NCBI RefSeq assembly: GCF_022919215.1
Contig: NZ_CP095046.1
Coordinates: forward strand, 1,912,501-1,976,500
Origin: Hymenobacter cellulosilyticus
GTDB lineage: Bacteria > Bacteroidota > Bacteroidia > Cytophagales > Hymenobacteraceae
Direction of reading: 5' to 3'
DNA length: 64,000 bases
Within the stretch, counting starts at the first letter, position 1; each line of letters begins with the position of its first letter. The translations under genes were made by a program, and so were the position numbers. Below, in pieces: positions 45,292-55,966 of this stretch. The notes below the pieces were generated by a model, which saw only the letters and a list, made by a program, of their open reading frames with translations, did no database searches and had not been told where the DNA came from.

Positions 45292-47750
45292 TCATAGAGC
45301 CAGTACCACGGCCGGCAGACCCGGCGACTGGACGGCTACGCTGGTTTGGCCCGACGTAGCTCGGAGGCGAATAATAGCCCGGCCATTATAGGCCTGCACC
45401 TTGCGTGACCCACTGCTGGTGCCAAGGTTATCCATCAACTGGCCCGCGCCGGCCAAGGAGAATTCCAGCCAGCTGGCCGCGTCAAGGCACTGCACGCCCT
45501 GGGCGTCGTAGAGCTTGGCTTCGACGGTGGTCAGGCCGTTGGTGTCGGCCACTTTTTCCAGGGTGAGCCTGGTGGGCTTGCCCCATTTCTGGGTTTGGTA
45601 GCGGAAGCTGATTTCGTCCTGCACCGTCTGCTTGCCCTGTTTGGCCACGACTTTCACCTGGTTCTGGCCCGTTACGAAGGGCACGTTCCAGTGCAGGCCG
45701 GCGGCGGGAAAATCCTGGCTGTTGCGCTTTTTCACGCCGTAGCTTTTACCGTTCACGAACAGCTCAGCCTTGGCGCAGTTAGAGTACACTTTCACCATTT
45801 TTAGCTCGCCTTCCTCGCCCCAGCGCACGGGCCAGCTGTGGCCGTAGATGTGGGCCATGGGCTGGGGCGTCCAGTACGACTGAAACACGTAAAAGGCCTC
45901 TTTGGGCGTGAAATCCCGCTCTACCACGCCCTTCTGGTTCATGTAGGGCACGGGATTATCGGGGCGTACGGGGGTGCTGAAATCCTTGAAGGGCCAGTAA
46001 GCCGCGCCGCTGAGCCAGGGCATGGTTTCCTGCTCTTTCAGGTGCCAGTCGACGAGGTTGCAGAGGTAGGTTTCGCTCCAATCACCGTCCTTAGAAACCC
46101 GGGCGCTGCCACCAAACAGGGATGCGTCGCCGGAACGCTCGTCGGCACCTTGGCCGGCCGTTATTTTGGCCAGGGCGTTGTCGGGGTTTTCCGAGTGCCG
46201 ACCTGCGTGCGAGTCGCCGCCCCATTCCACGTGCAGGAAGCGCTTCACGCCCTCAAACTCCTTGCGGCTGGTTTCCTTGTACTCGGTGTAGATGCCGCGG
46301 TACCAGCCAGCCCAGATGGAGGGCGAATACACGTCAACGATGTCCTTGCAGAATTCGCAGCGGCGGATGGCGGTGTAGCGGGAGGCGTCGAGTTGGTGCG
46401 ACAAGTCGTTGAGCTCGGTCATGAAGGCCCGGATCTTCTGCTTGTCGAACTCGGGAAAGTCGCCCGGCCAGTCGTTTTCGTTGCCCAGCCCCCAGATGAT
46501 GATGCTGGGGTGGTTAAAGTGCTGGGTTATCATGTTGGTGAGCATGCGCTTGGCCTGCTGCTGGTATACGGGCCCGCCCAGGCCGCCGCGGCACCAGGGA
46601 ATTTCCTCCCAGACGGTGATGCCCAGCGAGTCGCAGAGGTTGAGCACAATGCGCGACTGTTGGTAGTGGCCCAGGCGGATAAAATTCACGCCCATGCGCT
46701 TCATCATTACCATTTCCTGGCGAATCTGGGGCTCCGTCATGGCTGCGGCTACGCCGGCGTGGTCTTCGTGGCGGTGGGTGCCGCGCAAGAGCAGGCGCTG
46801 GCCGTTGAGCATAAACGGTCCTTTCTCCACAAACTCAATGTGGCGGAAACCGACCTTCTCGCTCTGCTGATGGGCCTCGGAGCCCGCCCCCACCGTGACC
46901 TGCACGGTGTAGAGCTGGGGCGAGTCGGGCGACCAAAGCTGGGGGCTTTTCACCGCAAACCGGTGCAGGTCCGCTTCGCCGGCTTTGAGCGGCAGATTGC
47001 CCTTAAATTGCGCTACCTGCTTGCCGCGCGGGTCGAGCAGGCGCACGGAGTACGGAGCCGAGCCACTAACTACGGTTTCGGGGAAAGAGGCTTTTACCGT
47101 GAGCATACCCGCTTTGCCGGCTTTGTCAACCTCAGCTTTAGCTACGAGGCGACTCAGGGCCACGGCCGGCTGGTACCGCAGGTTTACGTAGCGGTAGAGG
47201 CCGCCGTAGAGGTTAAAATCCGACAGGTCGGAGGGTATCATTTCCAGGTCCCGGGAGTTGTCGCAGCGAATGCTGAGCGGAATCTGGCCCTTGAACTGCT
47301 TCAGGTAGGCTTCGGTCTTTTGAAAATCGGCAATGGCCTGGGTGATATCCACGGTCCACTCATCGTAGCCGCCCACGTGGCTGCCTACTTTGGTGGTGTG
47401 GATGTATACCTCGGTTTTCTGACCCGCGCCTTCGAAATGAAGTAGGGTGCGGCCGTTGGCGTAGGGGTTTTGCACTGTTAGTTGAGTGCGGTACCAGCCG
47501 GGGCCCTGGTAATAGTTTACGTTCGGGTCCACCGCATCTTGGGCGTTAAAGCAGTGCGGCAGCGTCACCCTCTCCCACAACGGGACGCTCTCGGGTTTCC
47601 TGCACCCACGGGCCGCACTGCTTCCCACACGCCCCCCAGATCCTGGCGGACGAATTCCCAATTCGCATTCAGCCGCTGGCTGCGCTGCCCAAAAGCAGGT
47701 TGCAGGCCAATTAGCAGCAGGAAAACGACGATTAACTGGTTACTTCTCAC
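45292..47750 (-). CDS. Glycoside hydrolase family 2 (apparent frameshift)
   Basis: About 819 aa from the ATG at 47750 when the GGG at 47593-47595 is read as four, joining VRPVGAGNPESVPLWERVTL. Signal peptide MRSNQLIVVFLLLIGLQPAFG. The usual GH2 domains follow, with acid/base Glu in SIIIWGLGNEND and nucleophile Glu in FLHVEWGGDSH, and a C-terminal Ig-like domain of the DUF4982/glycosidase type. Sequence distinct from its GH2 neighbour, so the two probably cut different linkages. Confidence 0.9.
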
Positions 47751-47797
47751 TCTGGTGTTATTCGGTCTTAAGCTTGGTGGCGCGCTGGAATTCGCTT

Positions 47798-48988
47798 TCA
47801 GCTCTCGTTCATACTTCTTCTAATCCCCAATTCCAGACCGCGCAGCTCGGCCAGGCCGCGCAGGCGCCCGATGGCCGAGTAGCCGGGGTTGGTTTTCTTG
47901 TGCAGGTCGTCGAGCATCTGGTGACCGTGGTCGGGGCGCATGGCAATGCTGAGTTGGCGTTGCTGCGTGACGTGCACCAGTTCCCGCATCACGCGGTACA
48001 TGTCCACGTCGCCTTCGAGGTGGTTGTCCTCGAAAAAGTCCCCGTCGGCGTTGCGGCGGGTGCTGCGCAAGTGGATAAAGTTGATCCGGTCGGCAAACTG
48101 GCGCACCATGGCGGGCAGGTCGTTGTCGGGCCGCACGCCGAAGGAGCCGGTGCAGAAACAGAGGCCGTTGCTGGGCGAAGGCACCGCGTCGAACAAGGCC
48201 TGCAGGTCGGCGGCGGTGCTGACTACCCGCGGCAAACCCAGAATAGGGTAGGGCGGGTCGTCGGGGTGAATCACCAGGTTGACGCCGCTGGCTTCGGCCA
48301 CGGGTACTACTGCTTGCAAAAAGTGAATCAGATTGGCCCGCAGCCGGGCCGCGTCCACGTTCTGGTAGGCGTCCAGAGCCTCTTGAAACTGCCCGAGCGT
48401 GAAGCTTTCCTCGGAGCCGGGCAAACCGGCAATGATGTTGCGTTGCAGCAGCAGCCGTTCGGCCTCGCTCATGCCTTCGAAGCGGCGGCGGGCCTTGGCC
48501 AACTCGTCGTCGGAGTACTCTTGCTCGGCCCCGCGGCGCTGCAACTGCAGCACGTCGAAAGCCACGAAGGCGGCCCGCTCGAAGCGCAGGGCCCGGGAGC
48601 CGTCGGCTACTTCATAGCTCAGGTCGGTGCGGGTCCAGTCGAGCACGGGCATGAAGTTATAGGTAACCGTGCTGATGCTGCAGACGCCGAGGTTGCGCAG
48701 GCTTTCCTGGTAGTTCTGGATGTACGTTTCGAAGCCCGCACTCTGGGTTTTGATGGCCTCGTGCACCGGCACGCTTTCCACCACGCTCCAGCGCAGACCG
48801 GCCTGCTCGATGAGCTCCTTGCGCGCCATGATTTCGGCCACGGTCCATACCTGCCCGTTGGGAATGTGGTGCAGAGCCGTGACGACGCCCGTGCAGCCGG
48901 CCTGGCGGATATCGGCCAGGCTGACCGGGTCCTGGGGGCCAAACCAGCGCATGGTTTGCTCCAGCGAATATTGTTTGTTGTTGTCCAT
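47798..48988 (-). CDS. uxuA: Mannonate dehydratase
   Basis: 396 aa from the ATG at 48988 ([20 protein letters not shown]), the conserved UxuA N-terminus. It carries the metal-binding and catalytic-type segments [50 protein letters not shown] and [11 protein letters not shown]. It converts D-mannonate to 2-keto-3-deoxygluconate in the cytosol, the last step of glucuronate catabolism before KDG kinase. It starts 15 bp after the SDR gene. Confidence 0.95.
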   Translation of the reverse strand: MDNNKQYSLEQTMRWFGPQDPVSLADIRQAGCTGVVTALHHIPNGQVWTVAEIMARKELIEQAGLRWSVVESVPVHEAIKTQSAGFETYIQNYQESLRNLGVCSISTVTYNFMPVLDWTRTDLSYEVADGSRALRFERAAFVAFDVLQLQRRGAEQEYSDDELAKARRRFEGMSEAERLLLQRNIIAGLPGSEESFTLGQFQEALDAYQNVDAARLRANLIHFLQAVVPVAEASGVNLVIHPDDPPYPILGLPRVVSTAADLQALFDAVPSPSNGLCFCTGSFGVRPDNDLPAMVRQFADRINFIHLRSTRRNADGDFFEDNHLEGDVDMYRVMRELVHVTQQRQLSIAMRPDHGHQMLDDLHKKTNPGYSAIGRLRGLAELRGLELGIRRSMNES

Positions 48989-49002
48989 TGTTTTGTGACG
49001 AG

Positions 49003-49817
49003 TTATACGCCCCAAAGATGGAGAACCCGCCGTCCACGCAAATCATGGAGCCGGTGACAAAGCGGGAGGCGTCGCTGAGCAGCCACACCAGAGCGCCCTT
49101 AAGCTCGTCGGGGTGACCGAAGCGCTTAAAGGGCGTCTGCTTGATAACCAACTCGCCGCGGGCCGTGAAGCCGCCGTCGGGGGTAGTGAGCAGGCTGCGG
49201 TTTTGCTCGGTCAGAAAAAAGCCGGGAGCCAGGGCGTTCATGCGCAGCTTGTCGCCGTAGCGGTTGGCCATTTCCACTGCAAACCACTGATTGTAGCAGT
49301 CCAGCGCCGCTTTGCCCATGTTGTAACCCAGCACCTTGGTAATAGCCCGCTTGGAGTTCATGGAGGAGATATTGACGATGCTGCCCCGCTCGGATTCGGC
49401 AATGGCCTCGCCAAACACCTGGGTAGGCAGAATGGCGCCCCACACGTTGAGCTCCATCACCCGCTTCATGCCGGCCAGGTTCATCTTGAACACGTCATCG
49501 TCGGGAGCCAGCACGCCGTCGGCGCCGTTGCCGCCCGCCGCGTTTACCAGCCCGTCGATGCGGCCAAAGGTTTGCATCATCAGCTGGCAGGCGGCGCGTA
49601 GCTGGTCTTCATTCAGCACGTCGGCCACCAGAGCCAAGGCCCGGCCCCCGTTGGCGTTGATGGCCATAGCCCGCTCGTGGGCTACCTCGGCGTTGCGGCC
49701 CAGAATCCCGACCGTGCCGCCGGCTTCCACGATGCCGTCGATGAAGGACTGGCCCAGAATCCCGGTGCCGCCCGTAACGACTATTACTTTATCCTGCAGG
49801 GAAAAATTCTCACTCAT
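49003..49817 (-). CDS. SDR oxidoreductase, probable fructuronate reductase (apparent frameshift)
   Basis: About 271 aa from the ATG at 49817. Glycine motif [10 protein letters not shown], active-site serine region VNISSMNS and Y-x-x-x-K as YNMGKAAL. If the CCCC at 49010-49013 is read as five the protein ends FSIFGGV just before uxuA; as given it runs on into uxuA. SDR-type fructuronate reductases (UxuB of the Bacillus kind) are known next to uxuA, so it should reduce D-fructuronate to D-mannonate with NADH. UxaC and KDG kinase are not in the window. Confidence 0.9.
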
Positions 49818-49894
49818 GTTCTTGTGAAATGGACGCGTAGCACAGCGCAACGCTAGGAATTCGGTTGAAGTTGAGGCCGGTTGCCAGGCTTGCT

Positions 49895-49934
49895 TCGTCA
49901 GTCATCCTGAGCCGGGCGAAGGATAACTGACGAA
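49895..49934. repeat. Short family A hairpin
   Basis: TCGTCAGTCATCC (left) pairs with GGATAACTGACGA (right), with TGAGCCGGGCGAA between. It carries the family A signature TCATCCTGAGC and GCGAAGGA in a shortened form, between the lyase and SDR genes. Confidence 0.7.
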
Positions 49935-49938
49935 CCGT

Positions 49939-51139
49939 TCAAATGGCCCAGGGAGTACGCACAAACTCCGGATACTGGGCAAAAACCTGGTCGGCTTTCA
50001 GCAGCGGATACTCGGGGCTGGCGCGGTTGTAAATGGTCAGAATGGCGTTGTTGCCGGGCGGTACGGCGTCTTGGCGCTCCATCTGCTTTTCCTTCAGCAG
50101 GTAGGGCTGAAACCAGGCCACTGCTTGGCTTAGGCTGCGGCCCTCGGGCTGGTATAGTGCCACAAGTCCACGCCGGCTTGAGGGGCCAGCACGGCTAGCT
50201 GCAGCCAGCCTTGCAGGTTCATGCTCACGTAGTTCCAGGGCCGGGTGCGGGCCAGCTCCAGGGGCTGGGAGCCGTCGGCGGCAAACTGTACCGGCAGGCG
50301 AGGCAAGGTGTGAGTTTCGAGGGTTTTGCGGGCCAGGTCCTTGTTGCCGATGAACAGGGCGAAGTCGACAACCTGCACGTCGTGGAAGGTGCCGTGGTTG
50401 TTTTTATTCTGGCCTTCTTCCTGCCCGATTTTGCTGGTCGTGAGCCACTGGGTGTACTGCGCGTACCAGACTTTCAGGTCTTTCACCAAGGCCGGCGACA
50501 CGCTTTTGCTGCCGCTGAGCAACGCCAGCGCATCGGGAATGTAAACCAGGTGGCGGCTTTCGATGATGCCGAAGCTGCGCCCGTCGTTGGTGCCGGGAAT
50601 GCCCTGCCCGAAGTTCAGGTTGGGATTCATGCGCGTGGCCGGGTCCAGAAACCAGGTGCGTAGCAGCTTGGCCGCGTGGGCCGCGTACTGCTCATTGCTG
50701 GAGAAGTAGTAGCCCAGGGCCAGGTCCTTTACATCGTGGCTCATGGCGGCCAGGTTCTCATCGTCCTTTAGGGCCTTGGTTTCGGGGTTTACCAGGCCGT
50801 CCTTCTGCAGGTAGGGTTTGCCGTCGGGCTTGCTGGGGTCGGGCCACCAGTAGGGGGCCTGCGAAATGTAGTCGTGCTTGTCGCCGCTGGGTGGCACGCG
50901 CTGCTTGCTGGTCACGGTGTAGGGGCCGTGCTGCAGGGCTTGGTCGGCTTTGCTGAGCAGGGTTTTTACCTGTTTGGCTTCAGCCGCGCTGCCTTTTTGA
51001 TAGGCTGTTTTATAGGATGCCAGGGCGCTGGGGTCGAGGAGCAGAAAGGGCGTCACCGGGGCCGCCTGCGCGGCCCCGGCTAGTGCTACGAGTATCGCCC
51101 CACCAGCACCCCAAGCCAGAGCTTGTGATTTGTGCGCAT
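49939..51139 (-). CDS. Alginate-lyase family protein (two apparent frameshifts)
   Basis: About 400 aa when two runs are lengthened by one base: at 51098-51101 (joining MRTNHKLWLGVLVG to AILVALAGAAQA, a signal peptide) and at 50146-50148 (joining WHYTSPEGRSLSQ). Signature AYWWPDPSKPDG, LRTWFLDPATRMNPNLNFGQ and NKNNHGTFHD, as in its paralogue at 38543. It begins 4 bp after susD and should be co-transcribed with susCD, suggesting a principal role in the first cut. Confidence 0.88.
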
Positions 51140-51142
51140 TTG

Positions 51143-52576
51143 TTATTGCCCGGGGTAGCCCGGGTTTTGGGTCAGATTGGTATTGAGAATCAGCTCCTGC
51201 TGCGGAATCGGGAAGAGCAGGTAGCGGTCGTCGATGTCGCGGTTGAACACGGCCTTTTCGCGCTGCTTGAGGCGGTTCAGGCGCACCAGGTCAAACCAGC
51301 GGTGGCCTTCCTGCACCAGCTCCCAGCCCCGCTCCCGCACCAGCAGGTCCACGAATGCATCTTTGCTGGTCACTTTGGAAGTCGGAATTGGAGCCAGGCC
51401 GGCCCGCACCCGCACCGCGTTGATGCCCTGGTACTTGGTGGGGTCGCCGGGGTTCAGCGCGTTCAGGGCTTCCGACTGCAGCAGCAGGATGTCGGCGTAG
51501 CGCGTAATCAGGTAGTTGGTGCGAGCGTCGTTGCCGATGCGCTTATCGTCGCGGAACTTGTTGAAGTAGTAGCGCGGCAGGGTAGTGGTTCCGGCCTGGT
51601 TGCTGATGTTCCAGGCCCGGCGCACATCGTTGGCGGCGTAGGAGCGCACCAGGCTGTCCTCGACTGTGAAGGTGCCCAAGCCCTGGAGTTGGGACGGCAA
51701 GAACTGCCGCACGATGATGCTGCCAGTGTTCGGGGGCAAATCAAACTGGATGGAGAAGATGTGCTCGGGGCCGTTTTCCTTGTCGGGGTTGAATACGTCG
51801 CCGTACACGGGCAGCAGGCTGTAGAGCTTGGAGTTAATCACCCGGTTGCAGGCGTCGAGGCCGTTCTTGTTGTCATCGCCCTGGGATGCCTTGGTGGTAG
51901 CGCGGGTGATGTAGACCTTAGCCAGCAGCGCCGTAGCCGCTCCGCTCGACACCCGCCCTTTCTCAGTGGGCGCAATCTTGTCTTCGGTAAAGCAGTTGGC
52001 CTCGGCATACTTCAAGTCCTCAATGATTTGCTCGTAGACCTGGGCAATAGGCGTGCGGCTGGGGCGCAAGTCGTCGTTGGGGCCCTTTACCGTCTTGGTC
52101 AGCAGAGGCACGTCGCCGAAGCAGCGCACCAAATCGAAGTAGCCCATGGCGCGCAGAAAGCGGGCATTGCCCACGATGTTGTTGCGGCGCGTGACGTCCA
52201 TGCCAATGCCGGGCACCTTTTCGATGACGTCGTTGGCCCGGTTAATCATGCGGTAGGTGTTGTTCCACCAGCTGCTGATTTCGGTGTTCGTGGGCGTGAA
52301 GGTGAAGCGCGAGAGCTGGGCCCGCTCGTCGGTGCTGGAACCTACCCGGATCAGGTCGGCGGGCAGTTCGGTGATTTGCCAGCCCGTGCGGCCGAAGTAG
52401 GTCTGGGGCAGCAGGGAATTGAACGCGCCGTTGAGGCCAGCTACGGCGTCGCCCTCGTTTTGGTAGAAATTTTCGCTCGACAGAAAGTCGTAGGGCTTTT
52501 CCTCCAGGAACTTCTCGCAGGAAGCGAGGCTCAAACCCAGGGAAAGCAGGCTTACAAACAGGATAGACTTTTTCAT
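51143..52576 (-). CDS. SusD/RagB-type glycan-binding lipoprotein
   Basis: 477 aa from the ATG at 52576; a longer open frame reaches into susC and is not coding there. Lipoprotein signal MKKSILFVSLLSLGLSLASC, then EKFLEEKPYDFLSSENFYQN, the hallmark opening of SusD proteins, TPR-like helices and the C-terminal REAELILNTN-type region (RYLLFPIPQQELILNTNLTQ). It caps the SusC channel and captures glycan on the cell surface. Confidence 0.96.
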   Translation of the reverse strand: MKKSILFVSLLSLGLSLASCEKFLEEKPYDFLSSENFYQNEGDAVAGLNGAFNSLLPQTYFGRTGWQITELPADLIRVGSSTDERAQLSRFTFTPTNTEISSWWNNTYRMINRANDVIEKVPGIGMDVTRRNNIVGNARFLRAMGYFDLVRCFGDVPLLTKTVKGPNDDLRPSRTPIAQVYEQIIEDLKYAEANCFTEDKIAPTEKGRVSSGAATALLAKVYITRATTKASQGDDNKNGLDACNRVINSKLYSLLPVYGDVFNPDKENGPEHIFSIQFDLPPNTGSIIVRQFLPSQLQGLGTFTVEDSLVRSYAANDVRRAWNISNQAGTTTLPRYYFNKFRDDKRIGNDARTNYLITRYADILLLQSEALNALNPGDPTKYQGINAVRVRAGLAPIPTSKVTSKDAFVDLLVRERGWELVQEGHRWFDLVRLNRLKQREKAVFNRDIDDRYLLFPIPQQELILNTNLTQNPGYPGQ

Positions 52577-52599
52577 CTCAGGTGGGAGTGCTGCGGTGG

Positions 52600-55500
52600 T
52601 TAGAAGCCAATCTTGACGCCGGCCGTGAAGCTGCGGGTGCTGGGAAAGGCGTTGTAATCGGTGTTCAGGCTCAGGTTGTCGCGGCCGAAGGAGTTTACCT
52701 CGGGGTCGTAGCCGGTGTAGTTGGTGATGGTCACCAGGTTCTGGGCCGTCACGTACACGCTGGCCTGCTTGAGCACCTTGCTGAACTTGGGCAGGGTGTA
52801 GCCTAGGGTCACGGTTTTGAGGCGGACGAAGCTGCCGTCTTCCAGCACGTCGCTCACGATACCGGTGCTGCGGCGGATGGTGCTGCCCGCCCGCGGAATA
52901 GTATTGCTGGTGCCCGGGCCGGTCCAACGGTCTACCACAGTTTTGAGCTTGTTGGTAGTCGTAATGCCCGATTCGAGCTCGTAGCGGTTCAGGTTCAGCA
53001 CGTCCTGGCCCTGCACCCCCTGAATAAAAATGCTCAGGTTGAAGCCGCCCATGGAGAAGCCGTTGGTGACGCCGTAGATAAACTTCGGCTGGGCTCGGCC
53101 GATAATCACCCGGTCGGCGGCCGTGATGGAGCCGTCGCCGTTCTGGTCCTTGTAGCGCGGGTCGCCGGGGCGGACGGCGGTTTTGGTGCCGCTGGCCGTA
53201 ATTTCCTCCTGGGTTTGCCAGATACCGTCGAACTCGTAGCCGTAGAACGAGCCGATAGGCTCACCCTCGCGCAGAATGCTGGTGTTGCCCAGGCCCGCGC
53301 CCACAAACAGGCTGGAGCTAGAGGCACCCACGGGCAGCTCGGTCACGCTATACAGGTCGAGCACCTTGTTGCGGTTAAGCGAGAAGTTCAGGTTGGTTTT
53401 CCAGCCAAACGCCTCGGTGTCGAAGTTAGTGGTGTTCAAGGCAAACTCGAAGCCTTTGTTTTCCACGCTGCCCGCGTTGAGCAGAATGTCGCCGTAGCCG
53501 GTGGTGCGGGGCGTGGCCACGCGCAGCAGCAGGTCGGTGGTTTTCTTGTAATAGGCGTCGGCCGTAATCGAAATGCGGTTTTCCAGAAAGGCCACGTCGA
53601 TACCGGCGTTGGAGGCCGCCGTCGATTCCCAGCGCAGGTCGGGGTTACCGATGTTGGCCGGAACCAGGCCCACGAGGCGGGTCGTTCCGGCGGCGTAGGA
53701 ACCCACGTCGTAGCGGGCCAGGCTCTGGTAGTTGTTGATTTCCTGGTTGCCGGTCACGCCGTAGCCCACGCGCAGCTTCAAGTCGCTCAAGTAAGTCAGG
53801 TCCTTCATAAACGGCTCATCGATGAGGCGGTAGGCGAAGGCGGCGGAGGGGAAATAGCCCCACTTGTTGTTGGCCCCGAAGCGCGAGGAGCCGTCGGCTC
53901 GCATGGTCACGGTAAACAGGTATTTCTCGAACAGGCGGTAGTTGACGCGGCCGAAATAGGAAGCTAGCGTGTTGGTGTACTTGCCCGAGTTGGGCGTCTG
54001 AATGTTGGCTCCTAGTGCCAGGTTGTCGGAGCCCAGGGTGTTGGTAAAGAAGTTGTTGACCGAGGAGTTGAAGTCGTTGCCGTAGAACTGCTGCTCCGAA
54101 ATGCCCACCACCACGTTCAGGGCATTGTTGTTATTGATTTTCCGGTCGTAGGTCAGCGTGTTTTCGTTGAGCCAGCTGTAGCGGTTTTGCTGCGTGCGGT
54201 TGGCTGAGCCCCCGGTGAGGCGGCCCAGAAACACGTCGGAAGGACGGAAAACGTCGGTTTGCTGGTTGTTGTAATCCAGGCCGCCGCTCACGCGCAAGGT
54301 TAGGCCGGGCAGCAGCTCGTAGTTGGCCGCCACGTTGAACAAGCCCCGGGCCGTGGTGCGGTGGTCCTTCACTTTTTCGGCAAAGGCCACCGGGTTGCCC
54401 ACGTCTTCCACGTAGGGCAGCGGGGTGTTGGAGTACGTGAAGTTGCCGTTTTCGTCGCGCACCGGGTTGATGGGGCTGAAGCGTAGCGCGTCGAGCAAGG
54501 CCCCGCCAAAGGAGCCGCCCTGGGAGTTGACGAAGGCCCGCTTTTCGAAGGTGCCGGCCACCTGGCTTGAAAAGTTGAAGCTGAGCTTCTGGCTGATTTT
54601 CTTGTCGAGGTTGAGCCGCACCGTGCCGCGCTTGAAGCCCGAGTTGAGGATGATGCCTTCCTGGTCGAAGAGGTTGAAGCTCAGATTGTAGCGGGTTTCC
54701 TCGGTGCCGCCGTTGAAGCCCAGCTGGTAGTTGCTCAGGCGGGCGGGCCGCAGAATGGCGTCCTGCCAGTCGGTACCCTCGCCCAGGGCATCAATCTGCT
54801 CCTGGGTGTAGGGCTGGGGCAGGGTAGTGGAGCCGGCGTTGACGTCGTTGAGGTACTGGGCAAATTCCCGGGCGTTCATCAGCTCGTACTTATGTCGCAC
54901 GATCTGCACGCCGGTGTACGCCTCGAAGTTGATGGTGCCCTTGCCGACCTTGCCTTTCTTGGTGGTAATGAGCACCACGCCGTTGGCCCCGCGGGAGCCG
55001 TAGATGGCCGTGGCCGAGGCGTCCTTCAGCACCTCGATGCTTTCAATATCGGAGGGGTTGATGGAGTTCAGGTCGCCGGCACCGGGGAAGCCGTCCACCA
55101 CGAACAGCGGCTCGTTGCCGGTGTTGATGGAGTTGGTACCCCGAATGCGGATGGAAACGTTGCCGCCCGGCTCCGAATTGGTTTGCGTAACCTGCACGCC
55201 GCTTACCCGGCCCTGCAGAATCTGGTCAGCGCGGGCAATGGGCGTTTCGGCTACCTGCTCGGCCGAAATAGACGCTACCGAGCCCGTAATATCGCGCTTG
55301 CGCTGGGAGCCGTAGCCCACGACCACCACGTCGTTGAGCTCGGTGGTTTTCTCCCGCAGCTGTACCGTCGGAACGGTGCCGTTGTCGCCGACTTTAACCT
55401 CGTAGGGCTCAAAACCCACAAAGGAAAAAATCAGAACGGGGTTGCCGTCGGCGGGCAAGGGAAGGCTGAAACGGCCGTCGGGGTCGGTGGCGGTACCGGT

Positions 55501-55650
55501 AGTTGTGCCCTTCAGCACCACCGATACGCCGGGCAGGGGAGTGCGGTCGGTAGCGTTGAGCACCTGGCCGGTTGCCTGGCGGGTTTGGGCATAGGCCGGC
55601 AGCGTTACTGCCAGGGCCAATGGCACCAGAATGGGTAGGATTTTTTGCAT
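52600..55650 (-). CDS. SusC/RagA-type TonB-linked outer-membrane transporter
   Basis: 1016 aa. Signal peptide MQKILPILVPLALAVTLPAYA; a carboxypeptidase-D-like regulatory domain (about 24-105: GVSVVLKGTTTGTATDPDGR); a TonB box-like NDVVVVGYGSQ; the plug with LQGRVSGVQV and VLKDASATAIYGSRGANGV; and a long beta-barrel. No anti-sigma-interacting (STN) domain. It imports oligosaccharides using TonB energy. The adjacent susD and downstream lyases define the PUL. Confidence 0.97.
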   Translation of the reverse strand: MQKILPILVPLALAVTLPAYAQTRQATGQVLNATDRTPLPGVSVVLKGTTTGTATDPDGRFSLPLPADGNPVLIFSFVGFEPYEVKVGDNGTVPTVQLREKTTELNDVVVVGYGSQRKRDITGSVASISAEQVAETPIARADQILQGRVSGVQVTQTNSEPGGNVSIRIRGTNSINTGNEPLFVVDGFPGAGDLNSINPSDIESIEVLKDASATAIYGSRGANGVVLITTKKGKVGKGTINFEAYTGVQIVRHKYELMNAREFAQYLNDVNAGSTTLPQPYTQEQIDALGEGTDWQDAILRPARLSNYQLGFNGGTEETRYNLSFNLFDQEGIILNSGFKRGTVRLNLDKKISQKLSFNFSSQVAGTFEKRAFVNSQGGSFGGALLDALRFSPINPVRDENGNFTYSNTPLPYVEDVGNPVAFAEKVKDHRTTARGLFNVAANYELLPGLTLRVSGGLDYNNQQTDVFRPSDVFLGRLTGGSANRTQQNRYSWLNENTLTYDRKINNNNALNVVVGISEQQFYGNDFNSSVNNFFTNTLGSDNLALGANIQTPNSGKYTNTLASYFGRVNYRLFEKYLFTVTMRADGSSRFGANNKWGYFPSAAFAYRLIDEPFMKDLTYLSDLKLRVGYGVTGNQEINNYQSLARYDVGSYAAGTTRLVGLVPANIGNPDLRWESTAASNAGIDVAFLENRISITADAYYKKTTDLLLRVATPRTTGYGDILLNAGSVENKGFEFALNTTNFDTEAFGWKTNLNFSLNRNKVLDLYSVTELPVGASSSSLFVGAGLGNTSILREGEPIGSFYGYEFDGIWQTQEEITASGTKTAVRPGDPRYKDQNGDGSITAADRVIIGRAQPKFIYGVTNGFSMGGFNLSIFIQGVQGQDVLNLNRYELESGITTTNKLKTVVDRWTGPGTSNTIPRAGSTIRRSTGIVSDVLEDGSFVRLKTVTLGYTLPKFSKVLKQASVYVTAQNLVTITNYTGYDPEVNSFGRDNLSLNTDYNAFPSTRSFTAGVKIGF

Positions 55651-55722
55651 GATGTGTGCGGCTTTGGGGGAATCAGGGTGGTAATCTCCGCAAAGTCTGC
55701 GTGCTTAAAATGCGCTACCCGT

Positions 55723-55747
55723 AGGTTTATTTACGTAAACGTTTACG
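55723..55747. promoter_or_regulatory. LacI-type operator before susC
   Basis: CGTAAACGTTTACG (55734-55747) is a perfect 14-bp palindrome typical of LacI/CcpA-type operators. It lies 84 bp before susC in the divergent region shared with the LacI gene. The matching copy is at 37056-37080. The rest of 55748-55966 is AT-rich promoter DNA. Confidence 0.85.
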
Positions 55748-55966
55748 GAACTTATCCATTCGCACTCACCAAACGGTGAGTATGACTATACTTGTTATTT
55801 TAATAGGTATATATCTGGTAATTAACTGGATGCGGTCTTTTGCGGCACTGCCTCGTCAACGGGTAAGAGTAGGCTTTGGAGTGCGGAAAAGTGAGAATGT
55901 TACGTAAAAATCTTCCGGAGCCTGAGCCTGGTTTCGTTCCCAGAAACAACCTGCCTAGATTGAGCC

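Noticed and set aside
45838..47445. 535-codon plus-strand frame opposite a GH2 gene
   Set aside because: Antisense shadow of a GH2 catalytic domain with both catalytic glutamates.
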